IMG/VR virus record: IMGVR_UViG_3300044641_003513
Coordinates: 1-33,430 of that record
Length of the DNA: 33,430 bases
Reading direction: 5' to 3' (one strand)
Origin: a virus
In this document: positions 1 to 8,298 of the stretch, in pieces
Position numbering within the stretch: position 1 is the first letter of the stretch
Layout: each line of letters begins with the position of its first letter
Program-made: the position numbers and the translations under genes
Notes under the pieces: generated by a model
What the model was told of the DNA's origin: nothing
What the model saw: only the letters and a program-made list of their open reading frames with translations
Databases searched by the model: none

Positions 1-61
1 CGTGGGCACCCTTCTTGGAATTGCATACCTACTCTGGAAATGGCGGAGGGAGGCCAAGTGA
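1..61 (+). CDS. C-terminal end of a small membrane protein (partial)
   Basis: An open frame enters from the left edge and stops with TGA at 59-61. The visible tail reads VGTLLGIAYLLWKWRREAK: a hydrophobic stretch followed by a basic end, as in the last helix of a small inner-membrane protein with a cytoplasmic positive tail. Such proteins in late phage operons are often holins, spanin subunits or other lysis accessories, but too little is visible to choose. The next gene starts 11 nt later, so it belongs to the same operon. The start lies outside the window. Confidence 0.5.
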   Translation, partial: VGTLLGIAYLLWKWRREAK

Positions 62-72
62 AGAAGGCGGAT

Positions 73-309
73 ATGCCCTGCAACCAGCCGATGAAGAGCT
101 GGAGGGCGGGGAAGAAGAAGGTGGTTAAGGCTTGTGCGAATGGACAGGAGAGGATCGTCCATTTCGGTGATAGCTCGATGAAGGACTTTACCCAGCATCG
201 TTCCAAGGAGCGCCGTAAGTCCTATTGCGCCCGTTCCGGTGGGATTAAGGGCGGGGAAGGCAAGCTCTCCGCCAACTACTGGGCCCGCAAGGTGCTGTGG
301 TCCTGCTAG
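73..309 (+). CDS. Small basic cysteine-containing phage protein (78 aa)
   Basis: The protein begins MPCNQPMKSWRAGKKKVVKA and ends YWARKVLWSC. It is rich in Lys and Arg and has scattered Cys residues and a VHFGD segment. I recognise this pattern (MPCN-P-KSWR-GKKK-VK-C, then a basic K-RR-S-CARS segment, then a terminal YWAR/W) from short uncharacterised proteins common in tailed phages. The function is unknown. An in-frame ATG lies at 40, but the ATG at 73 has GAAGAAGGCGG just upstream and starts at the conserved-looking MPCN, so I chose 73. It follows the membrane protein and precedes a second tiny basic protein. Confidence 0.7.
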   Translation: MPCNQPMKSWRAGKKKVVKACANGQERIVHFGDSSMKDFTQHRSKERRKSYCARSGGIKGGEGKLSANYWARKVLWSC

Positions 310-312
310 CTT

Positions 313-330
313 CCTCCCCTAGCGGGGAGG
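313..330 (+). other. Short GC-rich hairpin between two small genes
   Basis: CCTCCCC and GGGGAGG form a perfect 7-bp stem around a TAGC loop, directly after the preceding stop codon. No T-run follows, so it is not a standard intrinsic terminator. It could slow mRNA decay or act as a weak pause site. A similar CTCCCCG/CGGGGAG hairpin lies at 18977-18993. Confidence 0.45.
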
Positions 331-366
331 TGGAGGGGAAACTCAATTTCAGTCAAACTAATTCCT

Positions 367-507
367 ATGAGCAAATCAGGCGAGCGTTACAAGACCAAGA
401 AGGATAAGATGATGCACGAAAAGGGAGGGGGCAAGAAGGGGCGTATGCTGGAGTACGGGTCGATGAAGACCAAGAACCACGGCACGACCCGCAAGGCTTG
501 CAGCTAA
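367..507 (+). CDS. 46-aa Lys/Gly-rich small protein
   Basis: This very short frame runs from ATG at 367 to TAA at 505-507. It starts MSKSGERYKTKKDKMMHEKG, continues with a GGGKKG stretch and ends TTRKACS. About a quarter of the residues are Lys, so it should bind nucleic acid or acidic protein, but no fold is recognisable. Small basic proteins of this style occur next to tail genes in marine and freshwater phages. There is no Shine-Dalgarno sequence; the start is preceded by AT-rich sequence (CAAACTAATTCCT). The opposite strand of this stretch is also open but looks like a shadow. Confidence 0.6.
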   Translation: MSKSGERYKTKKDKMMHEKGGGKKGRMLEYGSMKTKNHGTTRKACS

Positions 508-524
508 GGAAGCTGCGGTAGTGG

Positions 525-536
525 TAGGATAGGCGT
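525..536 (+). promoter_or_regulatory. Candidate -10 element for a leaderless start
   Basis: TAGGAT sits exactly 6 nt before the ATG at 537, within the 10-mer GTGGTAGGAT. The same arrangement, GTGGTAGAAT plus 6 nt plus ATG, precedes the gene at 8299. Neither start has a convincing Shine-Dalgarno sequence. A -10 hexamer at this distance would put the transcript start at or next to the ATG. No clear -35 box is seen. Confidence 0.35.
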
Positions 537-1301
537 ATGCCTGTCCTGTCCACAGTTGGTGCTGCCTCTTTGCGGGCGTTTGGGGCCTTCCGTCAGGGGA
601 CGGTGGCGTTCAACTTCATCTCGGCTACGGGCGGCACGGTTTACGTTGATCCGACCAACGCAGACTACAAGATTCACCAGTTTACGTCGGATGGCACCTT
701 TGCCATCGCCGGGGCCCCGGACAACCCGTCTATTGAGGTAATGATGGTTGGCGGCGGCGGAAGTGGCTCGTATGGCGGCGGTGGTGCTGGTGGCTACGTC
801 TACAGGTCTTCCTTCACCGTTTCCGTAGGGTCGTTTAGCGTTGTGGTTGGCGCTGGCGGCGGGGGAAATGGAGGAGACACCACGTTTGCCGGTTTAGTTG
901 CGCTTGGCGGTGGTGCCGGAAATGACCAGTCAGGCGGCAGCGGCGGTGGCGGTGTTGACAGCAATGGCGGCGCTGGCTTGCAGCCCACTTCGGCTACCGG
1001 AGGCTTGGGCAATAAGGGTGGGGATTGGACTTCCCCGGGCAATGATGGTGGCGGTGGCGGCGCTGGTGGTGCAGGGTCTATGCCACAGGGTGGCGCCGGA
1101 ACTGGCGCTGCGATTGCGTCTTCGGCTGGTGTTTTTGCCGTGTTGGCTACTGGCGGCTACGGCAATCAGAACAGTACATCAACCGCTCTTCCTGCCGTAG
1201 CAGCCAATTCTGGTAACGGTGGCTGGGGCGGCGGCTACAGCGGGGTGTCCTTTGGCAGCGGTCAGGCTGGCATTGTCCGCTTGCGCTACAAATTCCAATA
1301 A
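537..1301 (+). CDS. Glycine-rich tail/adhesin-like protein
   Basis: This 254-aa protein has a short N-terminal region (MPVLSTVGAASLRAFGAFRQ) and a predicted beta domain around residues 25-65 (FNFISATGGTVYVDP, then YKIHQFTSDGTF). From about residue 68 onward it is dominated by Gly runs such as GGGGSGSYGGGGAGG. The IHQFTSDGTF motif followed by a Gly-rich region is typical of phage tail-fibre tips and receptor-binding adhesins, where Gly-rich strands pack as polyglycine helices. It probably sits at the distal tail and may contact the host surface. Its stop overlaps the start of the nozzle-like gene (TAATG). The adhesin role is inferred from composition and neighbours. Confidence 0.65.
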   Translation: MPVLSTVGAASLRAFGAFRQGTVAFNFISATGGTVYVDPTNADYKIHQFTSDGTFAIAGAPDNPSIEVMMVGGGGSGSYGGGGAGGYVYRSSFTVSVGSFSVVVGAGGGGNGGDTTFAGLVALGGGAGNDQSGGSGGGGVDSNGGAGLQPTSATGGLGNKGGDWTSPGNDGGGGGAGGAGSMPQGGAGTGAAIASSAGVFAVLATGGYGNQNSTSTALPAVAANSGNGGWGGGYSGVSFGSGQAGIVRLRYKFQ

Positions 1302-3478
1302 TGGCACGCTATTCCAAGTTTGGCGCCCTCGACTCGGCCATTGTTGACGATGGCGACGTAGGCTTCACGAAGGTGAACAACCGCCTGCGGCCTGACCAGC
1401 TCAAGGCTGGCGAGGTGGCGGCTAGCTCCAACGGGCGAATGGACATTGAGGGCGCTTGGCAGACCCGCAAGGGACTGGAGAGCTTTGGGCCCACCCTGAC
1501 GGCCAACACGGAGTCCATCCGGCTTACGTCTCCCGCTGTCTGGTATTTCTACGCCACGGCCAGCATCTCCTCGGCTAGCCGCTCTGGCACCACCGTAACG
1601 GTCAATACGGCTACGAATGCCTTCGTCACCAATACGCTGGTGAATATTGCCGGGGTGAGCGGAACGATAGACCCAACGGGTAACCGGGTAATTACGGTGG
1701 TAAGCACCACCCAGTTCACCTTCACCATCCCCGGCGCTACGGGGAGTGAGACGTATACGGTGAGTTCTGGTGTGGCTGGACCGGCCAAACTGACGGCTAC
1801 GCAAACGACTGGCGTATACGGCTCCTGCCTGTTCTCCGACCCGGCCAGCCAGAACGCCAACTACATCATCCGCGCCACCAACCAGAACGCCATTGCCACC
1901 CCGGCTAGCGGCGGGGCGTCCACAACGATCTCCTACCCTGCTGGGGTGTCCATCTCTGCGGATGTCGATCTTCTGCAATGCTTCGACAAGGTGATTATGT
2001 TCCGCGAGGGAGAGGCGGCGCTGGAGTGGGATGGAGACCTGTCTGGAAGCCCTGCCTTTACGACTGTGGCCAATGGCGTGTACACCCAGCCTGTCTACTT
2101 TGACGGAGCTGGGAACGCCTCCATTACGGACGGCGTGGTCACTATCACAGCCAGTTCACACGGGCTATCCGTTGGCGACACGGTGTACGTCATCGACCGG
2201 GCGTCCTCCGAGCTTCAGGAGGGCGACTTCCCGTACACGGTGAGCGATGTGCCCACGGCCAACAGCTTCAGGTTCCTTGGGCAAGTGCCGGACATTGCCT
2301 CTGACCGCATCGTGGTGTCCAAGAAGATAAGCTCGGGCAAGGGCTTCATCCATATGCCTGCCCCGGGCTGGGGCTACTACCACCAGCGGCGCCTGTGGGT
2401 GCCATACTGGTACGAGCCGGGTGCTGGGTCCTATACTGACAGGAATGTCAGGGACGAAATCATCGCCTCTGACATTCTGGACAGCGACACCTACGACCGC
2501 ATCCAGAACCAGTATCGGATTACGGCTGGCGTGGCCGACTATGTGGTTGGGCTCCAGGCCTTTGCAGAGGACAACCTTCTGGTCTTCAACCGCAATTCCA
2601 TCCATCTGGTGAGGGGAATCAGCGGGTCGGTGGCAGACACCTCCGTGCAGATGGTGACATCTGAGGTGGGGTGCGTGGCCCGCCGGTCCATCCTCCAGAT
2701 TGGGAATCAGGTGCTATTCCTCTCCGACAACGGAGTGTACGCAGCCGCGTTTGGCGACCTCTACAATCTCAGAGGTGCTGGCGTCCCGTTGTCGGAGCCT
2801 ATTGCAGCCACCATCCAGCGCATCAACAAGGACTACGCCGACAAGGCCGTAGCTGCCTACTTCGACAACCGCTACTACCTTGCGGTGCCGCTGGATGCGT
2901 CCACGACCAACAACGCCATCCTCATCTACAACTTCCTGAATGGAGGCTGGGAGTCGCTGGATAACACGGGTCAAACGGGCTGGGTGATCGACAATTTTGT
3001 GGTTGCCGAGAACAGCGGGTTTGCCTCCCTGTACACCGTAAGCCCCAATGGCTCCATTCACCGGTTGGATGGGCGAGAGGATGGCAATGACAACCTGTCC
3101 ATCTTTGCTGGGGTGCCAGCCGCCATCTACCCAATCTCCAGCAGCGTCACGACCCGGCAGTATTCCTATGGGACGATGGACCGCAAGAAGTTCAATTCCT
3201 ATGAGTTCCACATTGAAAGCTCTGCTTCGGAGTCATCGAACGCGACGTTCTCGGCGGAAGTGGAGAATCCTGATTCCACCTCTACTCTTGGCACTCTCTC
3301 AGGTCTCCTTGGCACCAATCTGGCGGTAGCCGAAGATGCCTCCGTGCGTGGTAGAATTGGGAACAAGCGCGGCTATGGCATCCAGATGACGGTGGCCCCC
3401 ACGAACGGGCGACCCAAATTGAGGGCCGTAAAGGTGCAAGCGATGCTTACCGACCCAACCATCTCTCAAGCCTCCTAA
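1301..3478 (+). CDS. Tail nozzle / tail tubular protein B-like virion protein
   Basis: This 725-aa protein opens MARYSKFGALDSAIVDDGDV, followed by VNNRLRPDQLKAGE and NGRMDIEGAWQTRKGLE. That 'list of nodes, Arg-Lys-Gly' opening is seen in podoviral tail tube/nozzle proteins (T7 gp12-like, P22 gp10-like). The centre and C-terminal half carry propeller-like strands: YYHQRRLWVPYWYEP, NLLVFNRNSIHLVRG, QVLFLSDNGVYAAAFGDLYN and NRYYLAVPL. Two small beta domains are inserted, at about residues 86-158 and 270-333, each ending in a TTQFTF or NSFRF strand. It would form the end of the short tail. The role is assigned from motif style and gene order, without a search. Confidence 0.6.
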   Translation: MARYSKFGALDSAIVDDGDVGFTKVNNRLRPDQLKAGEVAASSNGRMDIEGAWQTRKGLESFGPTLTANTESIRLTSPAVWYFYATASISSASRSGTTVTVNTATNAFVTNTLVNIAGVSGTIDPTGNRVITVVSTTQFTFTIPGATGSETYTVSSGVAGPAKLTATQTTGVYGSCLFSDPASQNANYIIRATNQNAIATPASGGASTTISYPAGVSISADVDLLQCFDKVIMFREGEAALEWDGDLSGSPAFTTVANGVYTQPVYFDGAGNASITDGVVTITASSHGLSVGDTVYVIDRASSELQEGDFPYTVSDVPTANSFRFLGQVPDIASDRIVVSKKISSGKGFIHMPAPGWGYYHQRRLWVPYWYEPGAGSYTDRNVRDEIIASDILDSDTYDRIQNQYRITAGVADYVVGLQAFAEDNLLVFNRNSIHLVRGISGSVADTSVQMVTSEVGCVARRSILQIGNQVLFLSDNGVYAAAFGDLYNLRGAGVPLSEPIAATIQRINKDYADKAVAAYFDNRYYLAVPLDASTTNNAILIYNFLNGGWESLDNTGQTGWVIDNFVVAENSGFASLYTVSPNGSIHRLDGREDGNDNLSIFAGVPAAIYPISSSVTTRQYSYGTMDRKKFNSYEFHIESSASESSNATFSAEVENPDSTSTLGTLSGLLGTNLAVAEDASVRGRIGNKRGYGIQMTVAPTNGRPKLRAVKVQAMLTDPTISQAS

Positions 3479-3479
3479 T

Positions 3480-4175
3480 ATGCCCGTCCTGTCCAAAGGC
3501 ACCACGTTCGCCACGGGAGATGCCCCCACGGCTACCACGCTCAACAATCTGGTGGATAATGCCACCTTTGCAGCCGATGCCGTGGACAACGCCACCACCC
3601 AGCTTTCTGGTGGGGCGGTTATTGTTAAGGATGGGGGAATCACCCCAGCCAAGCTGTCCACGGGTGGCCCTTCTTGGACCTCTGGCGGGGCCCTGACGGC
3701 AACGTCGATCCAGAACAGTCCTATTGGCTCGTCTACGGCCTCTTCCGGCGCGTTTACGACACTTTCTGCCACGGGCACTACCTCCATCTACGAAGTGCTG
3801 GAAAAGGCTTCTATTGCGGCTACTTCGCTTACGGGGACGGTGAACTACGATGCCCTTGCCGGGGCGGTGCTCTATTCCACCTCAGATGCATCTGGCAACT
3901 GGACCCTCAATGTCCGTGGAGACGGCTCTAACACCCTGAATAACGTGATGGCCACGGGCGACAGCCTGAGCTTGGCTGTGCTTGTGACTCAAGGGTCAAC
4001 GGCCTACTACCAGTCCGGCTTCCAGATTGACGGGTCTAGCGTGACGCCCAAGTGGGCGGGCGGCACCGCTCCCACCGCTGGCAACGCCAACAGCGTTGAT
4101 GCCTACACCCTCACCATCTTTAAGACGGGATCGGCTACCTTCACCGTCTTCGCCAGTCAGACCAAGTTTGCCTAA
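3480..4175 (+). CDS. Tail fibre-like protein
   Basis: The 231-aa protein starts MPVLSKGTTFATGDAPTATT, continues with LNNLVDNATF, and has low-complexity Ser/Thr/Ala/Gly segments (IGSSTASSGAFTTLSATGTT). These resemble the triple-beta and collagen-like linkers of short tail fibres. The C-terminal half (about residues 110-231) looks like a beta sandwich: VNYDALAGAVLYSTSDASGN, then TLNVRGDGSNTLNN and a final FTVFASQTKF. This form is common in aquatic phages. It starts one base after the stop of the nozzle-like gene. It shares the MPVLS N-terminus with the Gly-rich protein at 537, so both may dock to the same partner through that short segment (inference). Confidence 0.6.
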   Translation: MPVLSKGTTFATGDAPTATTLNNLVDNATFAADAVDNATTQLSGGAVIVKDGGITPAKLSTGGPSWTSGGALTATSIQNSPIGSSTASSGAFTTLSATGTTSIYEVLEKASIAATSLTGTVNYDALAGAVLYSTSDASGNWTLNVRGDGSNTLNNVMATGDSLSLAVLVTQGSTAYYQSGFQIDGSSVTPKWAGGTAPTAGNANSVDAYTLTIFKTGSATFTVFASQTKFA

Positions 4176-4176
4176 T

Positions 4177-4692
4177 ATGGTGTACCAAGCCACAGAGGAA
4201 GTCGTCGCCATTGATCCGCAGGTTGCGGAGGTGGCTACGTCCGTTTCGTCGAAGCAGGCCATTGAGCTTCAGAAGATCGAGGTACTTGAGCGCTCGTTGC
4301 TTGATGCGCCACAGGCCGACTTCCCCCTTGAGCACGCCTTCGCCCCCAATGTCTACATTCGGCAAATTACGATGCCGAAGGACACAATTGTGATTGGTCA
4401 CCAGCACAAGACCGAGCACTTCAACATCGTGCTATCGGGCAAGGCCAGCGTGTATTTCGAGGGCCAGATGCACGAAATCGTGGCGCCCTGCATCTTCAAG
4501 TCCTCGGCCAATGTCCGCAAGGTGCTGTTCATCCACGAAACTATGGTGTGGGCCACCGTGCACCCTACGTCAGAAACCAATCTGGACAAGCTGGACGAGG
4601 AGCTAGTCATCAAGAGCGAGTCTTTCAAGCAATACGAAATCGACATCGCAAAGGCTAAAGAGCTAATGAACAATCAAAAGGAGACACTCTAA
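4177..4692 (+). CDS. Cupin-fold protein
   Basis: The 171-aa protein contains a small cupin barrel. Strands begin near NVYIRQITMPKDTIVIG, followed by the metal-site motif GHQHKTEHFNIVLSG (His75, His77, His81) and then ASVYFEGQMHEIVAPCIF. Possible second-half ligands are His120 and His129. Cupin proteins of this kind recur in tail regions of short-tailed phages; their substrate is unknown. An N-terminal helical extension (residues 1-50) and a C-terminal acidic helix flank the barrel. I took the ATG at 4177, one base after the preceding stop, instead of the upstream in-frame ATG at 4096 inside the fibre gene. Its stop overlaps the next start (TAATG). Confidence 0.75.
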   Translation: MVYQATEEVVAIDPQVAEVATSVSSKQAIELQKIEVLERSLLDAPQADFPLEHAFAPNVYIRQITMPKDTIVIGHQHKTEHFNIVLSGKASVYFEGQMHEIVAPCIFKSSANVRKVLFIHETMVWATVHPTSETNLDKLDEELVIKSESFKQYEIDIAKAKELMNNQKETL

Positions 4693-6554
4693 TGGCTTGG
4701 GTAGCAGCCGGTGCGACAGTTCTTAGTGCGGGCATCAATGCGTATGGCGCCAGTAGGGCGGCTAAGGCGGGGAGGGTAAATGCGCCGCCTTCCCCTGAGC
4801 CGGTGGACGCCGGGAGGGCTGCTCGTGCCTATCTCCTCGGGATGTCCGATCCCGATTTACAGCGCGACCTAATCAACGCTGAGGGCACCTATCGCCCGCA
4901 AAACCTCATCAACACGGCTCGGGACGTTCAGACCAGCCTGATTGGTACGTCAGAGAGCAAGGGCACGCTGGACTTCCTTAGCGACTCAGCCGACCGGATG
5001 GCGGAGCTTAATCAGCGCCTCAGCACTCAGAATGTTGAGTATACGCTGGATCAGTTGAAGGCCTATGGGCCAGAGGCTACTGCTGCCTATATGGCGGCCA
5101 ACCCCGGCTTCGCCAATGCGGTGAGGCAGATGGAGAGCCTTGGTGGTCGTCAGGTGAGTGGCTACCTGAATGCGATGGGCGACTTGGCAATGCAGCCCGG
5201 GACTGGGCAGCAGATTACGGCCCGTGGCATCAACGCTCCGGCTAACGTGCGGGCCGACCAAATCACTTCCGGTGGCACGCTCACCCCTGAGCGGGTGGCG
5301 GCTGAGCGGATTGCGGCTGAGCGAGTGCGGGCAGGACAGGTGCAGGCGGGAAGCATTGGCGCGGGCATTCTAGGAGAATCCCTGTACCAGCAGGCCCTTC
5401 AGGGCCAGCAGCTCAGCCCCCTGTCGCAGGCCCTTCAGCAGCAGGGTATGGCTCGGGCGGCTACCCCGGGCCAGCTCTCTGCTGAGGAAATCCGTGCGGC
5501 TACGCAGGGTTCGCGGGAGGGCTACGCCAGTTCAGGTCGGCTGATGGACAATGCCTCCATCACGGGCGAAGCTCTTGCCCGTGCAGGTGCGGCCCGTGAG
5601 CGTTCTGCTCAGGACATTGCAATGGCGCAGCAGATTAACCAGCAGCTCCTTGGGGCCCAGCAGATGGGCCAGCAGCTTGCCACGGATGTCCTCCGCACGG
5701 ACATCCAGCGCCAGCAGGCCAACGTGGGCAATCAGCTTCAGGCTGGTCAGTTCAACGTGGATGCGATGCTGCGTGGCGACCTCGCCAACCAGCAGACCAA
5801 CCTTCAGGCCAATCTGGCCAATCAGGACGCCTTCCTCAAGGCGGCGCTGGCCAATCAACAGACCGGGATGCAGGCCGGGATGTTCAACATCCAGAACCTT
5901 CAGGACGTACAGCGGCTCAATCAGCAGGCCAATCTGCAAGCTAATCTGGCCAATCAGCAGATGGGCTTCAATGTGGCCCAGCTCGGCTCTGAGCAGGACC
6001 TTAGGGCTCAACTTGCCAATCGCCAGTTTGGTCTGGACGAGCTTACGGCTCGCTTCAACCGGCTCAACACCACGACGGGGATGGAGCAGAATATGCTCAA
6101 CGCCGACCGTTCGTTCGCCAATCAGTTGGCCAATCAGTATGGCAACATCACGCCTGCTGCGCTGGCCCTGTCTGGTATTGGTCGCAATGCTGACGCTATC
6201 TCGATGGGCGGCAACGCCCTGAACACGGCGATGAATATGTCCACGCGCAACACGCCTGAGCTGTTCAACCTCGATGCTGGCGTTAATCTGGCCCTCGCTA
6301 ACAACGCCAACACGGCCAACTACAATGCCGCCGTGGCTGGCGCCGCTGGTGCGGCTGCTGGGGCTAGTGCGAACGCCACTGGCAATCTGTATGGCAACAT
6401 CGCCAAGGGCCTTGGTGCTGCGGCTGGGAACATCAACTGGGGAAATGTGTTTGGAGGCAACACGACTGCTTCCACGCCCCCTCCTTCACTAGCCAAAACT
6501 GGAACCCCGTGGAGAGCCCCCGGCAGCGGATTTAGCTACGGAGGCGGACGCTAA
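4692..6554 (+). CDS. Internal virion-like protein with Asn/Gln-rich repeats
   Basis: This 620-aa protein begins with a hydrophobic/glycine segment (MAWVAAGATVLSAGINAYGA) like those of small ejection proteins. The middle is helical and rich in Ala and Gln: ERVAAERIAAERVRAG near residues 200-214, QQINQQLLGAQQMGQQLA near 313-330, and repeats of the form NLQANLANQ between about 364 and 445. The C-terminus is Ala/Asn-rich and ends in Gly/Pro. The likely role is an ejected internal protein of a short-tailed phage, based on composition and on the two large proteins that follow. AAAAGGAG lies upstream of the start, so this gene has a good ribosome site. Confidence 0.6.
   Translation: MAWVAAGATVLSAGINAYGASRAAKAGRVNAPPSPEPVDAGRAARAYLLGMSDPDLQRDLINAEGTYRPQNLINTARDVQTSLIGTSESKGTLDFLSDSADRMAELNQRLSTQNVEYTLDQLKAYGPEATAAYMAANPGFANAVRQMESLGGRQVSGYLNAMGDLAMQPGTGQQITARGINAPANVRADQITSGGTLTPERVAAERIAAERVRAGQVQAGSIGAGILGESLYQQALQGQQLSPLSQALQQQGMARAATPGQLSAEEIRAATQGSREGYASSGRLMDNASITGEALARAGAARERSAQDIAMAQQINQQLLGAQQMGQQLATDVLRTDIQRQQANVGNQLQAGQFNVDAMLRGDLANQQTNLQANLANQDAFLKAALANQQTGMQAGMFNIQNLQDVQRLNQQANLQANLANQQMGFNVAQLGSEQDLRAQLANRQFGLDELTARFNRLNTTTGMEQNMLNADRSFANQLANQYGNITPAALALSGIGRNADAISMGGNALNTAMNMSTRNTPELFNLDAGVNLALANNANTANYNAAVAGAAGAAAGASANATGNLYGNIAKGLGAAAGNINWGNVFGGNTTASTPPPSLAKTGTPWRAPGSGFSYGGGR
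5781..6026 (+). repeat. Degenerate in-frame repeats coding ANQ/NLQANLANQ units
   Basis: Within the 620-aa protein, DNA units built on AATCTGGCCAATCAG and close variants recur several times, coding NLANQ, NLQANLANQ and ALANQQ. The units keep the reading frame and vary at third positions, so they look old and under protein-level selection. They predict a long regular helix or solenoid. Confidence 0.6.
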
Positions 6555-6566
6555 CTAAACAAAACT

Positions 6567-8273
6567 ATGGCAGCTATTGGCTCAGGCATCAATCCGGCCC
6601 TTGGCCGCGTAGACTATTCTCCCTTCCTGCAAGGGGCGCAGATGGCTGCGCAGGGCCGGATGCAGGGCTCAGCAGCCCTATCCGAGGGCGTCTCTCAGGG
6701 CTTTCAGGACTACCTGAAGAAGCGGGAGCAGAACGCCATCCTTGAGGGCAGGAACAGCGCCCTGATGCGAGACATCTCAAGGGACCCAGACCTGTCCTCA
6801 AACCCTGATATTCAGAAATATGCGGCCAAGATGGCCAAGGGTGGCGGGCTTACCCTCAACGACAACATCAAGCTCAATGCCGAGCTCACCACGGCAGTGG
6901 AGGCTACCAAGGCTCGCCGCGATGAGAAGCGCCAACAGGAATACCTAGCCATCCAGAAGCAGCAGGCCGAAATCGCCAATGAGCGTGCAGCCCGAGAGAA
7001 GGCCGAAGCTGCCCGCACCCTGAAGGTGCAGCAGTCGTTCATCGACATTGCCAAGAACAGTCCAGACACGCTGAAGAACCCCAAGGAGGCGTTTTTTGCC
7101 GCAGTTAGCTCTGGCGCTTCAGTTCCAGAGGCCATTCAACTGTCCAACTGGTCAGGTAGCCAGCAGGAGGCGGAGATGGCGCTCGTTGAGCGGAATATGA
7201 ACTTCTCCAAGCGGGCATTGGAGCTTGCTGAGCTGGTTCGCAACAACGAGAAAGCGAATCTTCCGCCTGAGTTTAAGGTTGTCACCCAAGATGGCGTTAG
7301 GATCGGCTATCTTCAGGATCAGTTCGGCAAGGTTGTGGCCAGTCAGATAATTGGCCCAGCCAAGCTGGATAAGGGCGGGCAGATTGCTGCCATCGCAAAG
7401 GACTACTGGGCCGCCAAGGGCCAAGGCGATCCGGTTGGAATTGATACTGCGCTAGAGAACTATCGAGCTGCTGTTGGTGGCCGAGACGGTCCCTTGATGA
7501 GCCGAGAAATGCTTGTTGCAGGGGTGGAGAAATTCGGCAAGGGCGGCGACCTTGAGGTGACTGGCCTGAAGCGCAAGGAGGAGTCCCCTTCCCCTAGTGC
7601 TGAGGACAAGACGGTCACCCAATCGCCCAATCCGTCGCAGGCGGCCAGTTCTATGTCGCTTGGTGGTGGCTATCAGCCTTTGGCCAATGCATCGGCCTTT
7701 CAGGGCCCTGCTGCTCAGGCTCCGTCGCAGGCCCCTGCCACCCCCGCTGCTCCCCGTCCTCCTGTGCAGGACATTGTTATTCCCAAGCTTCCTGCGCAGG
7801 ACATCATCATTCCTCCTAGCCTGCCCACTCAGGACATCATCTTGGATGATTCTTTTGTTCGCAGGCCCGGAGTATCGGGCTCGTTCAAGGTGGATAAGGG
7901 TGCAACCAATCTTAGTGATTACGAGTTTGGAGCCCGTGGCTATGGCTACGTGCCGAAACCCGGTGAGAAGCTGCCGTCGAGGGCCTCATTTGGCGTTATG
8001 CAGCGAATGGAGGGAGAGCTAAAGCTGAGCAAGGCTCGCCTTGAACTCCTTGAGCCAAAGGCCAAGGACAGCTCCGACACGCTGGCCCTAAAGAAGATCA
8101 TCCCTTATCTGCCCAACAAGGCCTTGTCTATGCGTCTCCTGAAGGAGCTGTCGGAAGGGAAGCAGCCAAGCCTAAGTGCGCTCAACAAGGACCCGTTCGC
8201 CCGTTCGATGTTCGCTGCGGCCAAGGAGGGCCGTCTTCCCCAGTTGAATATGGCTGCTATCGGTCGCAGCTAA
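6567..8273 (+). CDS. Internal virion-like protein with Pro-rich QDI repeats
   Basis: The 568-aa protein starts MAAIGSGINPALGRVDYSPF. A long charged helical region covers about residues 40-230, including QQEYLAIQKQQAEIANERAA, likely a coiled coil. A linker of about residues 340-430 is rich in Pro, Ala and Ser and carries three copies of a QDI(V/I)IP-like unit: PVQDIVIP, PAQDIIIP and PTQDIILD. The C-terminus is helical and ends in basic and small residues. It sits between two other internal-virion-like genes, so a structural or ejection role is likely. No enzyme motif is visible. The start lacks a Shine-Dalgarno sequence and is preceded by CTAACTAAACAAAACT. Confidence 0.55.
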   Translation: MAAIGSGINPALGRVDYSPFLQGAQMAAQGRMQGSAALSEGVSQGFQDYLKKREQNAILEGRNSALMRDISRDPDLSSNPDIQKYAAKMAKGGGLTLNDNIKLNAELTTAVEATKARRDEKRQQEYLAIQKQQAEIANERAAREKAEAARTLKVQQSFIDIAKNSPDTLKNPKEAFFAAVSSGASVPEAIQLSNWSGSQQEAEMALVERNMNFSKRALELAELVRNNEKANLPPEFKVVTQDGVRIGYLQDQFGKVVASQIIGPAKLDKGGQIAAIAKDYWAAKGQGDPVGIDTALENYRAAVGGRDGPLMSREMLVAGVEKFGKGGDLEVTGLKRKEESPSPSAEDKTVTQSPNPSQAASSMSLGGGYQPLANASAFQGPAAQAPSQAPATPAAPRPPVQDIVIPKLPAQDIIIPPSLPTQDIILDDSFVRRPGVSGSFKVDKGATNLSDYEFGARGYGYVPKPGEKLPSRASFGVMQRMEGELKLSKARLELLEPKAKDSSDTLALKKIIPYLPNKALSMRLLKELSEGKQPSLSALNKDPFARSMFAAAKEGRLPQLNMAAIGRS

Positions 8274-8286
8274 CGGGGTGGGGTGG

Positions 8287-8298
8287 TAGAATCACCCT
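8287..8298 (+). promoter_or_regulatory. Candidate -10 element for a leaderless start
   Basis: TAGAAT (5 of 6 matches to TATAAT) lies 6 nt before the ATG at 8299, inside GTGGTAGAAT. The 25-nt gap after the previous stop holds no normal ribosome site. The same module precedes the gene at 537. Confidence 0.4.
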
